Counted from the stretch's first letter, positions 17,121 through 26,611 are shown. The stretch: DNA of 64,000 nucleotides from Devosia yakushimensis (GCF_030159855.1 NZ_BSNG01000001.1:2480001-2544000), one strand, 5' to 3'. The notes: a model not told the origin generated them from the sequence alone. Made by a program: numbers and translations.

Positions 17121-18140
17121 ATGAAAAAGATCGGTTTTCTTTCCTTCGGCCATTGGTCGCCCTCGCCGCAGTCCGGCACCCGCACGGCGGGCGATGCATT
17201 GCTCCAATCGATCGACTTGGCGGTTGCTGCCGAGGAATTGGGAGCCGATGGCGCCTATTTCCGCGTGCATCACTTTGCCCGCCAACTGGGCTCGCCCTTC
17301 CCGCTGCTGGCCGCTATCGGCGCCCGCACGAAACGCATCGAGATCGGCACCGCCGTCATCGACATGCGCTACGAAAATCCCCTCTACATGGCCGAAGATG
17401 CCGGCGCGGCCGATCTGATCGCCGGCGGCCGCCTGCAATTGGGCATCAGCCGGGGCTCGCCCGAACAGGTGATCGATGGCTGGCGCCATTTCGGCTATAT
17501 TCCCGCCGAGGGCCAGACCGATGCCGATATGGCGCGGGGCCATGCCGAAGTCTTTCTCGACGTGCTGGCAGGCGAGGGCTTTGCCGAGCCTAATCCGCGC
17601 CCCATGTTCCCCAATCCGCCCGGCCTGCTGCGCCTCGAACCCCATTCGGAAGGCCTGCGCCGGCGCATCTGGTGGGGTGCGGCGACCGACGCCACCGCCG
17701 TCTGGGCGGCGCAACTGGGCATGAACCTGCAAAGCTCGACCCTCAAATTCGATGAGAGCGGCAAGCCCTTTCACATCCAGCAGGCCGAACAGATCCGCGC
17801 CTATCGCGCGGCCTGGAAAGAGGCCGGTCATGCGTTCGAGCCGCGCGTTTCGGTGAGCCGCTCCATCTTCGCGCTGGTCAATGACATGGACCGGGCCTAT
17901 TTCGGCGGCGGCCGGGAGGAAGACCAGTTCGGCTATATCGAGCCGGAAAAGCGCGCCGTCTTCGGCCGCGGCTATGCAGCTGAACCCGATGTGCTGATCA
18001 AGGAACTGGCAGCGGACGAGGCCATTGCCGAAGCCGATACGCTGCTGCTGACCGTGCCGAACCAGCTGGGTGTGCAATATAATGCCCATGTCATCGAGGC
18101 GATCCTGACCCAGGTCGCGCCGGAACTGGGCTGGCGGTAG
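17121..18140 (+). CDS. LLM-class flavin-dependent oxidoreductase
   Basis: Luciferase-like TIM-barrel protein of 339 residues that uses reduced FMN or F420-type flavin. It opens MKKIGFLSFGHWSPSP and shows LAVAAEELGADGAYFRVHHFAR, EIGTAVIDMRYENPLYMAEDAG (split across about 75-97) and GISRGSPEQVIDGW. The start at 17121 fits the family N-terminus; an in-frame GTG at 17079 has the better ribosome site (AGGGGTGG) and would add 14 residues. It could be an accessory oxidase of the iron-uptake block upstream, but the gap and hairpin argue for separate expression. Substrate unknown. Confidence 0.85.
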   Translation: MKKIGFLSFGHWSPSPQSGTRTAGDALLQSIDLAVAAEELGADGAYFRVHHFARQLGSPFPLLAAIGARTKRIEIGTAVIDMRYENPLYMAEDAGAADLIAGGRLQLGISRGSPEQVIDGWRHFGYIPAEGQTDADMARGHAEVFLDVLAGEGFAEPNPRPMFPNPPGLLRLEPHSEGLRRRIWWGAATDATAVWAAQLGMNLQSSTLKFDESGKPFHIQQAEQIRAYRAAWKEAGHAFEPRVSVSRSIFALVNDMDRAYFGGGREEDQFGYIEPEKRAVFGRGYAAEPDVLIKELAADEAIAEADTLLLTVPNQLGVQYNAHVIEAILTQVAPELGWR

Positions 18141-18163
18141 TGGAGGCCGAACCGGCCCCGGGG

Positions 18164-18904
18164 TTAGAGACCGGCCACCATTTTCAGCCCGACGAGCCCG
18201 AGGAAGGTCAGGATCAGCCGGTCGAAGGCGCGCCGGCTGAGCTTGCCGGCAATCGCCTGGCCAAGGGGCATGAAAATGAGGATCGGCACCAGCGCAAGCA
18301 CGCCTTGCAGCAACCATTCTCCCCGCATCAGGCCGGCCAGCCACATCGAGGGAAGTTGCGTTACGGCGTAGACGAGGAACATCGTCGAAACCGCAAAGAC
18401 ATGCGCATCGCGCTCCATGCTCATGGAATGGATGAATGTAACCCCTATGGGCGCTGAAATGCCGGTTGCCCCTTGCAGGATGCCGCCGCCTGCGCCGGCC
18501 AGCGGGCCGAAGCGCTTGGCGGCGCTCGCCGACAGCGAAAAATGCGGCTTGAACAGCCGCAGCAGCACATAGGCGATGAGGATCAGGCCGAGGGTCAGGA
18601 CAAGCAGGCGTTCGGGCAGCGTCGCCAATAGCCAGACCCCCAGGCAGATGCCCACAATTCCGGCCACGAGAAACCACGGCAGGAAGGCCATGCGCTCCGA
18701 CCGCGCCTCACCGCGAAAGCGCCAGACCTGCCAGGCATTGGTGACGATCAAGGGAATGACCATCAGCCCCACGGCATGCTGGAGTCCAAAAAACGTCGTC
18801 AGCACCGGCAGAGCAATCAGCGGTAGGCCCGCGCCGGTGGCCCCTTTGACGACGGCGCCAGCGGCCAGCGCCAGGCCCATCACCAGATAGTTCGAAATAT
18901 CCAT
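18164..18904 (-). CDS. TauE/SafE-family membrane exporter
   Basis: Membrane protein of 246 residues with about eight hydrophobic helices in the two-repeat TauE/SafE arrangement: the first repeat holds KGATGAGLPLIALPVLT, the second GGILQGATGISAPIGVTF. The family exports or imports sulphite, sulphoacetate and other organosulphur anions; the actual solute is not predictable. The start is set at 18904, giving a protein that begins directly with the first helix. It converges with the LLM oxidoreductase gene (23-bp gap) and diverges from tctC. Confidence 0.85.
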   Translation of the reverse strand: MDISNYLVMGLALAAGAVVKGATGAGLPLIALPVLTTFFGLQHAVGLMVIPLIVTNAWQVWRFRGEARSERMAFLPWFLVAGIVGICLGVWLLATLPERLLVLTLGLILIAYVLLRLFKPHFSLSASAAKRFGPLAGAGGGILQGATGISAPIGVTFIHSMSMERDAHVFAVSTMFLVYAVTQLPSMWLAGLMRGEWLLQGVLALVPILIFMPLGQAIAGKLSRRAFDRLILTFLGLVGLKMVAGL

Positions 18905-19065
18905 TCGCCAAGCATCTCCCAAGCGCCGCTTGCACTCTATAGGGGCGAACGGATTAACCGAACAGTTTCTTTGCTTTGTCGACTTGGTATCTGCCTGGCA
19001 AGATCGATGCCTCCTGCCTGCCCATGCCAGTGCCATCTGTTCTGCACCAAATGGTTACTTACCTG

Positions 19066-19094
19066 TTGACAGCTTTGCCGTCGCGGCACAGTCT
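19066..19094 (+). promoter_or_regulatory. candidate sigma-70 promoter for tctCBA
   Basis: A consensus -35 box TTGACA (19066-19071) is followed after 17 bases by CAGTCT (19089-19094) as a weak -10, about 55 bases before the tctC start. It is the only good -35 match in the 244-bp TauE-tctC gap; I saw nothing else recognisable in that gap. Confidence 0.4.
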
Positions 19095-19148
19095 AGTTGC
19101 AAGGGCCTGGGAGGATATGGCCCGAAAAAGCAATATTGGGAGGGAAGG

Positions 19149-20186
19149 ATGTATCTTGCATCGTGGCGGATTCTGGCCGGCAGCATGGTTGTGCTGCTGG
19201 GCGGCACGGCAGGCTCTATCGGTCAGGAATGGCAGCCTGACCGGCCGATCAATCTGATCGTGCCTTGGGGCGCCGGCGGCTCGACCGACCAGGTGACACG
19301 GGTCACCGCGCCCATTCTCGCCGAAGCACTCGGCGTCGATGTGGTAGTGGTCAACCAGCCGGGGGCGTCCGGCGCCATCGGCACTCAGGAGGTGCTCAAT
19401 GCCGCCAAGGACGGCTATACCTGGACAGCCAATGCCATTGCCAACAATGCCACCTATTCGGTGACGGGGCTTTTGGAAGGCACTGATATCGACGACTGGC
19501 ATATCTATCTTTCAGTCGCCAATGTGCCGGTGGTGAGTGTGCCGGCGGACAGCGAATTCCAGGATTTCGGACAATTGCTGGAAGCGCTGAAGACGCGCGG
19601 CAACGAAATCACCGTGGCCACGGCCGGCATTACCTCGTCGGGTGGCACGGCGATCGCGGCGCTCTCGGATGCCGGCACGTTCGACTACAACATGATCACC
19701 TATGATGGCGGCGGCCCCGCGGCCATCGCCACGGCTTCCGGCGAGGCCATGGTGACCACCCAGCTTGCCGTGGAACAGACTGAACTGATCCGTGGTGGCC
19801 GCCTGCGCGCGCTTGCCGTGCTCTCGGCCGAACCGCTGGTGCTTGAGGGCGTAGACCCAATCCCGCCGATCACGCAATGGCTGCCGGAAATGGAGCTCGC
19901 GCCGGATTATTTTGGCATCTTCATCCCGCGCGGCGTGCCGGATGACGTGGTGGCCGCAGTCGACAAAGTCTGGGCCGAGAAGGTGATGAACGCGGAAGCG
20001 CTCAAGACCTATGCCGAGACCTTTGGCGCGGTGTTTGCCCCGTCCTATGGTGCAGATGCGCGCGAAAAGGCCATGCCTGTGGTTATCCTGGAAGCCTGCT
20101 CCTCGGTCGAGCGTGGCGAGGCCGTGCAGGATCCTTCCACCATCGGCATCGACTGCGAGACCCGCACCGAGGTCGGCAAGTCATAA
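19149..20186 (+). CDS. tctC: tripartite tricarboxylate transporter binding protein (TctC/Bug family)
   Basis: Periplasmic receptor of 345 residues, signal peptide about 1-26. The mature start WQPDRPINLIVPWGAGGSTD is the Bug-family signature, followed by VVVNQPGASGAIGTQEV, which forms the ligand pocket. It delivers a carboxylate to the TctAB membrane pair encoded downstream. ATG 19149 has GGGAAGG directly upstream. Bug proteins bind di- or tricarboxylates, amino acids or nicotinate-like acids; no residue here settles which. Confidence 0.92.
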   Translation: MYLASWRILAGSMVVLLGGTAGSIGQEWQPDRPINLIVPWGAGGSTDQVTRVTAPILAEALGVDVVVVNQPGASGAIGTQEVLNAAKDGYTWTANAIANNATYSVTGLLEGTDIDDWHIYLSVANVPVVSVPADSEFQDFGQLLEALKTRGNEITVATAGITSSGGTAIAALSDAGTFDYNMITYDGGGPAAIATASGEAMVTTQLAVEQTELIRGGRLRALAVLSAEPLVLEGVDPIPPITQWLPEMELAPDYFGIFIPRGVPDDVVAAVDKVWAEKVMNAEALKTYAETFGAVFAPSYGADAREKAMPVVILEACSSVERGEAVQDPSTIGIDCETRTEVGKS

Positions 20187-20192
20187 GGATCT

Positions 20193-20216
20193 GGGCCCCG
20201 CCGCAAGGCGGGGTCC
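20193..20216 (+). promoter_or_regulatory. tctC-tctB intercistronic hairpin
   Basis: Stem of ten pairs (one G-T) built on CCCCGCC/GGCGGGG with a GCAA tetraloop, directly after the tctC stop and without a T-run. A stem placed here would protect the binding-protein message or lower read-through into tctBA, giving the excess of receptor over membrane subunits that such systems need. Confidence 0.55.
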
Positions 20217-20270
20217 GTCATCCGTGTGATCGCCGGGCGGCTCATCCGTCCCGGTCTTCAAGGACGAAGC

Positions 20271-20798
20271 ATGCAGGACAATTCTGACGCTAGAGACGAA
20301 GGCGTGCGCGCGCGCGCTGACCTTTTGACCGCCCTGGTTCTGGTCGGGCTTGGGTTGGTTGTTATCTATCTTTCCTGGACCATGCCGCGGCTCGAAGCCC
20401 GCCGCATACATCCGTCGACAATCCCCGGCCTGGTTCCGTTTTTCCTGGGCATCGGCCTGGCCTTTTGTGGCGGGCTTCTGGCGCTGCGATCATGGCGGAT
20501 CGATGCGCCCGGCGGCTGGCAGGGGCTAATCGGCCTGTTCAGGACGCGCGAGGCCTTGCGTGTCGGCGTGATCCTGGCATTGGCGCTGATCCATACGCTC
20601 GTGCTGGTCGGCCTCATCCCCTTCTGGGCGGCCGCCATGCTGTTCATCTTCGCCTTCATCATGGTCTTTGAGACCTGGCTGAGTAACGGGCCGGTCGAAC
20701 CGCTCAAGAGCGCGCTCTGGGCCCTCGCCATCGCAATCGTCGGAGGCGGCGGGATTTATCTCGTCTTCGAACGTATCTTCCTCGTGCGTCTACCTTAG
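20271..20798 (+). CDS. tctB: tripartite tricarboxylate transporter small membrane subunit (TctB)
   Basis: Small membrane protein of 175 residues with four hydrophobic helices, as in TctB proteins. ATG 20271 has AAGGA upstream; the in-frame GTG at 20226 would add a non-hydrophobic stretch of 15 residues overlapping the hairpin region and is less likely. The gene lies between tctC and tctA in the standard order. Confidence 0.88.
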   Translation: MQDNSDARDEGVRARADLLTALVLVGLGLVVIYLSWTMPRLEARRIHPSTIPGLVPFFLGIGLAFCGGLLALRSWRIDAPGGWQGLIGLFRTREALRVGVILALALIHTLVLVGLIPFWAAAMLFIFAFIMVFETWLSNGPVEPLKSALWALAIAIVGGGGIYLVFERIFLVRLP

Positions 20799-20807
20799 GA
20801 GAACCAA

Positions 20808-22331
20808 ATGGAAGGACTGGTGCTCCTGGGCCAAGGCATTGCGCATTTTCTCACCCCCTGGTCATTGTTCAACGTTGTCTGGGCGACCCTATTGGGCGTT
20901 ACCATCGGCATCCTGCCCGGACTCACCGCGACCATGGGCGTCGCGCTGCTGGTGACCCTCACCTACAAAATGGCGCCCGACCAGGCGATCCTGACGCTGA
21001 TGTGCGTCTATCTCGGCGCCATCTATGGCGGCAGCCGCACGGCGATCCTGCTCAATATTCCCGGCACGCCCGCCAATGCGGCCGCGTCGCTCGATGGCTA
21101 TCCGCTGGCCCGGCAGGGCAAGGCAGGCCTGGCCATGGGACTGGCGACAACCTCCTCGACGCTGGGGACCATGGTCGGCATTTTCTTTCTGGCCATTATC
21201 GCGCCGGTACTGTCCGAGGCGGCCCTCAAATTCGGCTCCTACGAGTTTTTCTGGCTGGCGCTGTTCGGCGTTGTCATTTCGGGGCAAATGACGGGCAGCG
21301 ACACCCCGCTCAAGGGCTATATCGCCGGCATTCTGGGACTGCTCGTGGCCATGATTGGCATGGAAACGCTGCACGCCCATCAACGCTTCACCTTCGGCAT
21401 CACAGCACTTGGGGGCGGTATCGATCTCATTCCGGCAATGGTTGGCGCTTTTGGCCTGGCGGAAATCCTCTCGGCCATGAAGCGCAGGGCCATCGCCCAG
21501 GTGGTACCGGTCAATGATAGGGTGGTGCCGTCCCTGCGAGAAATTTTCCAATATTGGCGGACCATTATCCGCTCGGGGATCATCGGTACGTTTATCGGCA
21601 TTATTCCGGGCGTGGGCGAGGATGTCGGCTCCTGGTCGTCCTATGCGGCGGCCAAGCGGGCATCCAAGCATCCGGAGGAATTCGGCAAGGGCAGCCAGGA
21701 AGGCCTCATCGCCGCAGAAACAGGTGACAATGCCGTGGTTTCGGCGGCCATGATCCCGACCCTCACCCTGGCCTTGCCGGGCTCGGCGGCTGCAGCGGTA
21801 CTTATTGCCGCCATGCTCATCCATGGTATCCGGCCTGGCCCCATGCTGATGGTGGAAAACGCGCCGTTCCTCTACCAGGTCGTCGCCATGCTGCTGCTTG
21901 CGACCCTGGCCAACCTGATTTTCGGGCTGTCGCTGACCAAGCTCTTCATCAAAGTGCTGGCGGTGCCGCGCGAGCGGCTGATGGCGGTGATCTATATCCT
22001 GTGCGTGGTGGGGTCCTTCGCCATCACCCAGCGCATGTTCGACGTCTATGTCATGCTGGTATTCGGCGTCGTTGGATTCCTGCTGCGCGAAATGAAATAT
22101 CCCATGGCCCCACTGGTGCTCGGGATCGTTCTAGGCGATCTGCTCGATCTTAATCTGCGGCGCGGGCTGGCGCTGACCAATGGTGATCCCAGCCCGTTCT
22201 TCACCCGTCCGATCAGTGCGGTCATCTGCGCGATCATCGTGGTGATCGTGCTCATGTCCATTCCGGCAATTTCGACCCGCGTCCGGGGCATTTTCAGGCG
22301 GGGCGGTGTCGACCGTCCGGCGCGGTCATGA
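20808..22331 (+). CDS. tctA: tripartite tricarboxylate transporter large membrane subunit (TctA)
   Basis: Large membrane subunit of 507 residues, typical for TctA, with about ten to twelve helices. The conserved GVTIGILPGLTATMGVALLV (residues 30-49) near the N-terminus, YGGSRTAILLNIPGTPANAA (71-90) and GVGEDVGSW are family landmarks. Cation-driven carboxylate uptake together with TctB and TctC. The gene ends 20 bases before the end of the converging fdhD gene. Confidence 0.95.
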   Translation: MEGLVLLGQGIAHFLTPWSLFNVVWATLLGVTIGILPGLTATMGVALLVTLTYKMAPDQAILTLMCVYLGAIYGGSRTAILLNIPGTPANAAASLDGYPLARQGKAGLAMGLATTSSTLGTMVGIFFLAIIAPVLSEAALKFGSYEFFWLALFGVVISGQMTGSDTPLKGYIAGILGLLVAMIGMETLHAHQRFTFGITALGGGIDLIPAMVGAFGLAEILSAMKRRAIAQVVPVNDRVVPSLREIFQYWRTIIRSGIIGTFIGIIPGVGEDVGSWSSYAAAKRASKHPEEFGKGSQEGLIAAETGDNAVVSAAMIPTLTLALPGSAAAAVLIAAMLIHGIRPGPMLMVENAPFLYQVVAMLLLATLANLIFGLSLTKLFIKVLAVPRERLMAVIYILCVVGSFAITQRMFDVYVMLVFGVVGFLLREMKYPMAPLVLGIVLGDLLDLNLRRGLALTNGDPSPFFTRPISAVICAIIVVIVLMSIPAISTRVRGIFRRGGVDRPARS

Positions 22332-22351
22332 CAAATCGTGGCCGGCGGCTC

Positions 22352-23182
22352 TCAGTCGTCAGCCGCGATATTTTCCAGCCCACTGACAACGAGCGCAGCG
22401 TCGGCGCGGGCGAGCGTAACCAGCGTCAGCCCGGCCTTTGTTGCACGCTCGGCGGCGAGCGTGGTGGGCGCCGAGATCGTAACCAGCATGGGGCAGCCGG
22501 CCCTGACGGTCTTTTCGACCAGCTCATAACTGCAGCGGGCCGTGAGCAGGAAGAAACCCGTGGCGGGGTCGAGCCCGGTCCGCGCCATGGCGCCGACGAG
22601 CTTATCCAGCGCATTGTGGCGGCCGACATCCTCGCGAACCATGACGATTTCGCCGGCCGGACTGCAAAAGGCGGCCGCATGCACCGCCCCGGTTTGCTGG
22701 CTCAAGGGCTGGTGGTTCGGAAGATCGGCAAGGGCCTGGGATATGGCGTCCCGCTCCACCGTTATCTGCGCCGTAACCGGTGGTAAGGGCCGCAGCACCT
22801 GGGCGATATTGTCAATGCCGCAGAGACCGCAACTGCTCTCGGTCACGCGGACCCGTGCCCGTGCGATAGCCTTGTCACGCCCGCCAGGCGGCAATTGCAA
22901 ACGGACGACCCAGCCGCCCTCCACGGGATGGGTCTGGATATCGAGAATATCTCCGGGCCCGGCAGCCAGGCCCTCGCTCAGGGCAAAGCCCATGGCATAA
23001 TCGACAAGATCGGATGGCGTCGCCATCATCACCGCATAGCCGATGCCGCCGATCTCGATGGCGATCGGCGCCTCAACCGGCACGCTGCGCGCAATCTGCG
23101 CGTCAGCCTGCCGGCCAAGACCAAGGCCCAGCCGATCGAGCATGGTCTCCACCGCCGGCGGCGCTGAGATCACCGTAGGCAT
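22352..23182 (-). CDS. fdhD: formate dehydrogenase accessory sulphurtransferase FdhD
   Basis: Protein of 276 residues that passes sulphur from a cysteine desulphurase to the molybdenum cofactor of formate-dehydrogenase-type enzymes. It has the CxxC motif (SCGLCG, about 126-131), MALS-like MGFALSEG and, in the C-terminal half, the DVGRHNALDKLVGA block that binds the cofactor. It is the second gene after the molybdoenzyme at 23182-25455, with a one-base overlap (TGATG), so the enzyme and its maturase are made together. Confidence 0.95.
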   Translation of the reverse strand: MPTVISAPPAVETMLDRLGLGLGRQADAQIARSVPVEAPIAIEIGGIGYAVMMATPSDLVDYAMGFALSEGLAAGPGDILDIQTHPVEGGWVVRLQLPPGGRDKAIARARVRVTESSCGLCGIDNIAQVLRPLPPVTAQITVERDAISQALADLPNHQPLSQQTGAVHAAAFCSPAGEIVMVREDVGRHNALDKLVGAMARTGLDPATGFFLLTARCSYELVEKTVRAGCPMLVTISAPTTLAAERATKAGLTLVTLARADAALVVSGLENIAADD

Positions 23183-25455
23183 CAGGCCGCGCCCTGCACC
23201 ACCCGAACCGGCACCGACTTGGCCGCCGGCGTTCCGCTGATCCGGTCGTAATAATCGAGTGGCAGCAGCGGATTAAGTTCGGGATAGTAACCGGCAACGG
23301 CCCCGCGCGGCATGGGATAATCCAGCACAGTCAGGTCTTGGACACGTCGCTCGATGCCGTCGCCGGCAATGGTCTCAAGGGTGATTTTCTGTCCCGGCTC
23401 GAGGCCCCTCGCCTTGCGGTCGTCCACATTCATGAACAGCACCATGCGGTCATTGTAGACGCCGCGATAGCGATCATTATTGCTGTAGATGGTGGTGTTG
23501 AACTGGTCATGCGACCGCACCGTGGCCAGACGCAGCATTGCCGTGTCATCGACCTGCGCATCGACATGCAGTCCCTCGAAAACCAGGAAATTGGCCTTGC
23601 CATTGGATGTGGGCCACACCCGCCGGCGCGGTGGAATATCGAGATGGAAGCCCTTGCGATCCTTGATCCGCTCAGAAAAGCCCTCATAGATTTGCGGATA
23701 GACCTCGGCGATCTTGTCGCGAATGGCATCGTAATCGTCGATATAGCTGGCCCAATCGACCTTGCTTGCCGGCAGGGTTGCCAGGGCCATGCGGCAGACG
23801 ATCTCCACCTCGGGCAACAAGTCGGGAGCGGCCGGTTCGAGCACGCCGCGCGAGGCGGTAACGTTCGACATGGCGTCCTCGATGGTGACGAATTGTTCGC
23901 CGGCCTTGGTGTGGATCTGCTCGGACCGGGCGACCACGGGAAGAATGAGCGCATCACGCCCATGCACCAGATGGCCTCGATTGAGCTTGGTAGCGATGCC
24001 CACCGTCAGCGCCAGTTTGCGCATGGCCGCATAGGCCTGTTCGGTATCGGGAACCGCGCGGACGAAATTGCCGCCCAGGCCGATAAAAACCTTGGCCGCT
24101 CCATTCTTCATCGCCTCGACGGATTCGACCGTATGATGGCCGTGCTCGCGCGGTGGCTCGAAGCCGAAGACGTCGCGCACGCGATCGAGATAAAGCTGGC
24201 TGGGCTTTTCATCGATGCCGACGGTGCGGTCTCCCTGCACGTTCGAATGCCCGCGAATGGGAGCGATACCCGCACCCGGCTTGCCAAAATTGCCCCGCAG
24301 CAACAAGAGGTTGGCGATCTGCTGGACCATCCGCGAGCCATATTGGTGCTGGGTGACGCCCATGCCGTAGCAGATCATTGTCGCCCTGGAGCGGATATAG
24401 ATCTCGGCGCAGCGCCGGATCTGATCTTCGGCAATACCCGAGATCGCAACGATATCCGCCCAATCCTGACTCATCACGTCGTCGCGCAATGCATCGATGC
24501 CGATGGTGTGTTCGGCAATGAAATCGCGGTCGATGACGCTTTCGCCCAGCGCCTCGCGCTCGAACATCACCTTCATGATGCCCTTGAGCAGGGCCAGATC
24601 GCCGCCGATCCTGATATGGACAAATTCGCTGGCAATCGGCGTCGAGCCGAACGTGGCCATCTGCACCACATCCTGCGGCTCGGTGAAGCGGATCAGTGCC
24701 CGCTCGGGCATGGGATTGACCGCAACGATGGGCACACCCCGCTTCCGCGCTTCGACCAGATTGGTCATCATCCGGGGCGAATTGGTGCCGGTGTTCTGGC
24801 CGATGATGAAGATCGCCTCGGCATGTTCGAAATCCTCGATCACCACCGTACCCTTGCCGACGCCGATCGACGGTGGCAGGCCGCGGCTAGTGGGCTCGTG
24901 GCACATGTTCGAGCAATCGGGGAAATTGTTGGTGCCGAACTCGCGGACAAAGATCGAATAGAGAAAGGCGGCCTCGTTGGGCGTGCGGCCAGAGGTGTAA
25001 AATTCGGCCTCGTGGGGACTATCCAGCGCCCGCAAATGGTCACCGATTAGTGCAAAGGCGTCGTCCCAGGAGCACGGCACATAGCGGTCGGTCGCCGCGT
25101 CATAGCGCATGGGTTCGGTGAGGCGACCCTGCATTTCGAGCCAGTAATCGGACTGCGCCATAAGCTCGGACACAGTGTGCTGTTGGAAGAATTCGCGGGT
25201 CACCCGGAACTTGGTCGCCTCATGGGCCAGGGCCTTGGCGCCGTTTTCACAGAATTCCAGCGTCTTCTTGCATTCGGGATCGGGGTAGGCGCAGCTCGGG
25301 CATTTGAAGCCACCAGGCTGGTTCATGGCCAACAGCGCCCGCGACCCCTTGGTGATGACGCTCTGCTCCATCAGCACCTTGGCCGTCGCGGCAGCTGCAC
25401 CCCAGCCACCGGCAGGGTGATTATAGGCCTGATAGCGGGGTTCCTTGTCGCTCAC
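23182..25455 (-). CDS. FdhF/YdeP-family molybdopterin oxidoreductase
   Basis: Cytoplasmic molybdoenzyme of 757 residues. The N-terminal cysteines (CPSCAYPDPEC then FCENGAK, about 52-72) fit the single iron-sulphur cluster of this branch, and NMCHEPTSRG supplies the likely Mo-coordinating cysteine in place of selenocysteine. GGNFVRAVPD and GHSNVQGDRTVG are other conserved blocks. It resembles E. coli YdeP and standalone FdhF-like proteins of unknown electron partner. No NuoE/F- or FdhB-like subunit is nearby, so it is not an NAD-linked formate dehydrogenase complex on this evidence. Confidence 0.9.
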   Translation of the reverse strand: MSDKEPRYQAYNHPAGGWGAAAATAKVLMEQSVITKGSRALLAMNQPGGFKCPSCAYPDPECKKTLEFCENGAKALAHEATKFRVTREFFQQHTVSELMAQSDYWLEMQGRLTEPMRYDAATDRYVPCSWDDAFALIGDHLRALDSPHEAEFYTSGRTPNEAAFLYSIFVREFGTNNFPDCSNMCHEPTSRGLPPSIGVGKGTVVIEDFEHAEAIFIIGQNTGTNSPRMMTNLVEARKRGVPIVAVNPMPERALIRFTEPQDVVQMATFGSTPIASEFVHIRIGGDLALLKGIMKVMFEREALGESVIDRDFIAEHTIGIDALRDDVMSQDWADIVAISGIAEDQIRRCAEIYIRSRATMICYGMGVTQHQYGSRMVQQIANLLLLRGNFGKPGAGIAPIRGHSNVQGDRTVGIDEKPSQLYLDRVRDVFGFEPPREHGHHTVESVEAMKNGAAKVFIGLGGNFVRAVPDTEQAYAAMRKLALTVGIATKLNRGHLVHGRDALILPVVARSEQIHTKAGEQFVTIEDAMSNVTASRGVLEPAAPDLLPEVEIVCRMALATLPASKVDWASYIDDYDAIRDKIAEVYPQIYEGFSERIKDRKGFHLDIPPRRRVWPTSNGKANFLVFEGLHVDAQVDDTAMLRLATVRSHDQFNTTIYSNNDRYRGVYNDRMVLFMNVDDRKARGLEPGQKITLETIAGDGIERRVQDLTVLDYPMPRGAVAGYYPELNPLLPLDYYDRISGTPAAKSVPVRVVQGAA

Positions 25456-25549
25456 TGCCGCGCTCCCTGGATATGATTTGTCACGACGCTGTGCCGGGCA
25501 CTAGACCACAGCGCCGGACGATCCTCCATCGACAATGTGCCTGATAGCG

Positions 25550-26476
25550 CTAATCGCGGGGAGGAGGCAGGGTCTCGCGGCAAGCTGCGATCAGCCATTC
25601 CAGCACGTTTTCGAGGCGTTTTTCGCCGCGCCGCTCGGCCAGCACATAGATGCCCATGGGAATCATGGCCGGTGTTCCAGCCTGCTGCACTTCCATGACG
25701 CCCTGCTCGGCAAAATAGGGTGCGATGACATTGGAGATGCGCAGGAAAGCATCGGTGCTGCGCAGGTAATCGAGGCAGGCCGAAATCGAATTCGACCCGA
25801 AAATATAGCTTTCGCGCCCGAACGGCGCCTCCCCGCGCAACCGCCGCCAGTTCTCGTCGAAAAACCGCTGCTGCCGGCTTTCGGCCAGTGAACTGGTCAC
25901 CACCGGGTAGGCCTCGATTTCCGCCGGCGTGCGCACCGCTCCCAGCAGCGGATGCCCGGCACGGACGAAAACGCCGTTATAAACTTGGCTGAGCCGGATG
26001 AACTGTGCCCCGATACCGCCGCTCAATCCGCGGATTTCGTGCGAGACGAACAGCGAGATGTCGCCCGACAGCAACTGGTCGAGGCACCGGAGCTGATCTC
26101 CCAGGCTCACCTGTACCGGCGCCTTGGGGTTTTGCTGCTGATAGCGCAACAGCATGTCGCGCACGAATATCGTCCACCACGAATAGCCGCTGCCAATGCT
26201 GATGCCGCGCTCGCTGCGAACGCGCATCTCGTCCACCGACTTGCGCATATTGTCGTCCAGCCGCTGCATCAGCCGGGCGTTTTCGTAGATCACTTCGCCA
26301 TAGGGCGTCAGCCTGACACCACGCGCCGAACGCACGAATAGCCGCGCATTCAGGTCTCCCTCGAGCTTGCGCATGTTCACGGTCAATGTCGGCTGGGTGA
26401 TGTTGAGCACCGCCGTTGCCGCCCGAATGCTGCCGGTTTCGGCAATCGCAATGAACTGTCGCAACAGCTTGTCCAT
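25550..26476 (-). CDS. LysR-family transcriptional regulator
   Basis: Regulator of 308 residues: winged helix-turn-helix at 1-65 (FIAIAETGSIRAATAVLNITQPTLT, split at about 8-32) and a periplasmic-binding-like effector domain from about 90. ATG 26476 is chosen for its GGAGG ribosome site; an in-frame start at 26500 would include the operator. It diverges from the sugar-binding protein gene at 26612 and probably controls it. Confidence 0.92.
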   Translation of the reverse strand: MDKLLRQFIAIAETGSIRAATAVLNITQPTLTVNMRKLEGDLNARLFVRSARGVRLTPYGEVIYENARLMQRLDDNMRKSVDEMRVRSERGISIGSGYSWWTIFVRDMLLRYQQQNPKAPVQVSLGDQLRCLDQLLSGDISLFVSHEIRGLSGGIGAQFIRLSQVYNGVFVRAGHPLLGAVRTPAEIEAYPVVTSSLAESRQQRFFDENWRRLRGEAPFGRESYIFGSNSISACLDYLRSTDAFLRISNVIAPYFAEQGVMEVQQAGTPAMIPMGIYVLAERRGEKRLENVLEWLIAACRETLPPPRD

Positions 26477-26488
26477 GGTTCCTCCAGT

Positions 26489-26505
26489 GATAGATATCAT
26501 CTATC
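26489..26505. promoter_or_regulatory. LysR-type operator between lysR and the binding-protein gene
   Basis: Perfect dyad GATAGAT-ATC-ATCTATC containing the T-N11-A core (TAGATATCATCTA) of LysR recognition sites, 12 bases upstream of the lysR start. Position in the divergent region supports auto-regulation and control of the gene at 26612. Confidence 0.6.
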
Positions 26506-26611
26506 TAACGCACCTGTTTTCGTATTTTTCTTGTGCGCTGCTGCATGTCAATCTGATCTTGAAGAAGGCGCCGCAGAGAGCGCCGCCCGCGATTCAAGGG
26601 AGGTTCACATC

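Noticed and set aside
16953..18677. Open frame of 574 codons on the minus strand opposite the LLM oxidoreductase and across TauE
   Set aside because: Low-complexity composition rich in Arg, Ala and Gly, no recognisable domain, and it overlaps two well-supported genes; a by-product of high GC content.
23338..25050. Open frame of 570 codons on the plus strand opposite the FdhF-like gene
   Set aside because: Mirrors the strong codon bias of the molybdoenzyme on the other strand, rich in His/Arg/Asp, with no motif.
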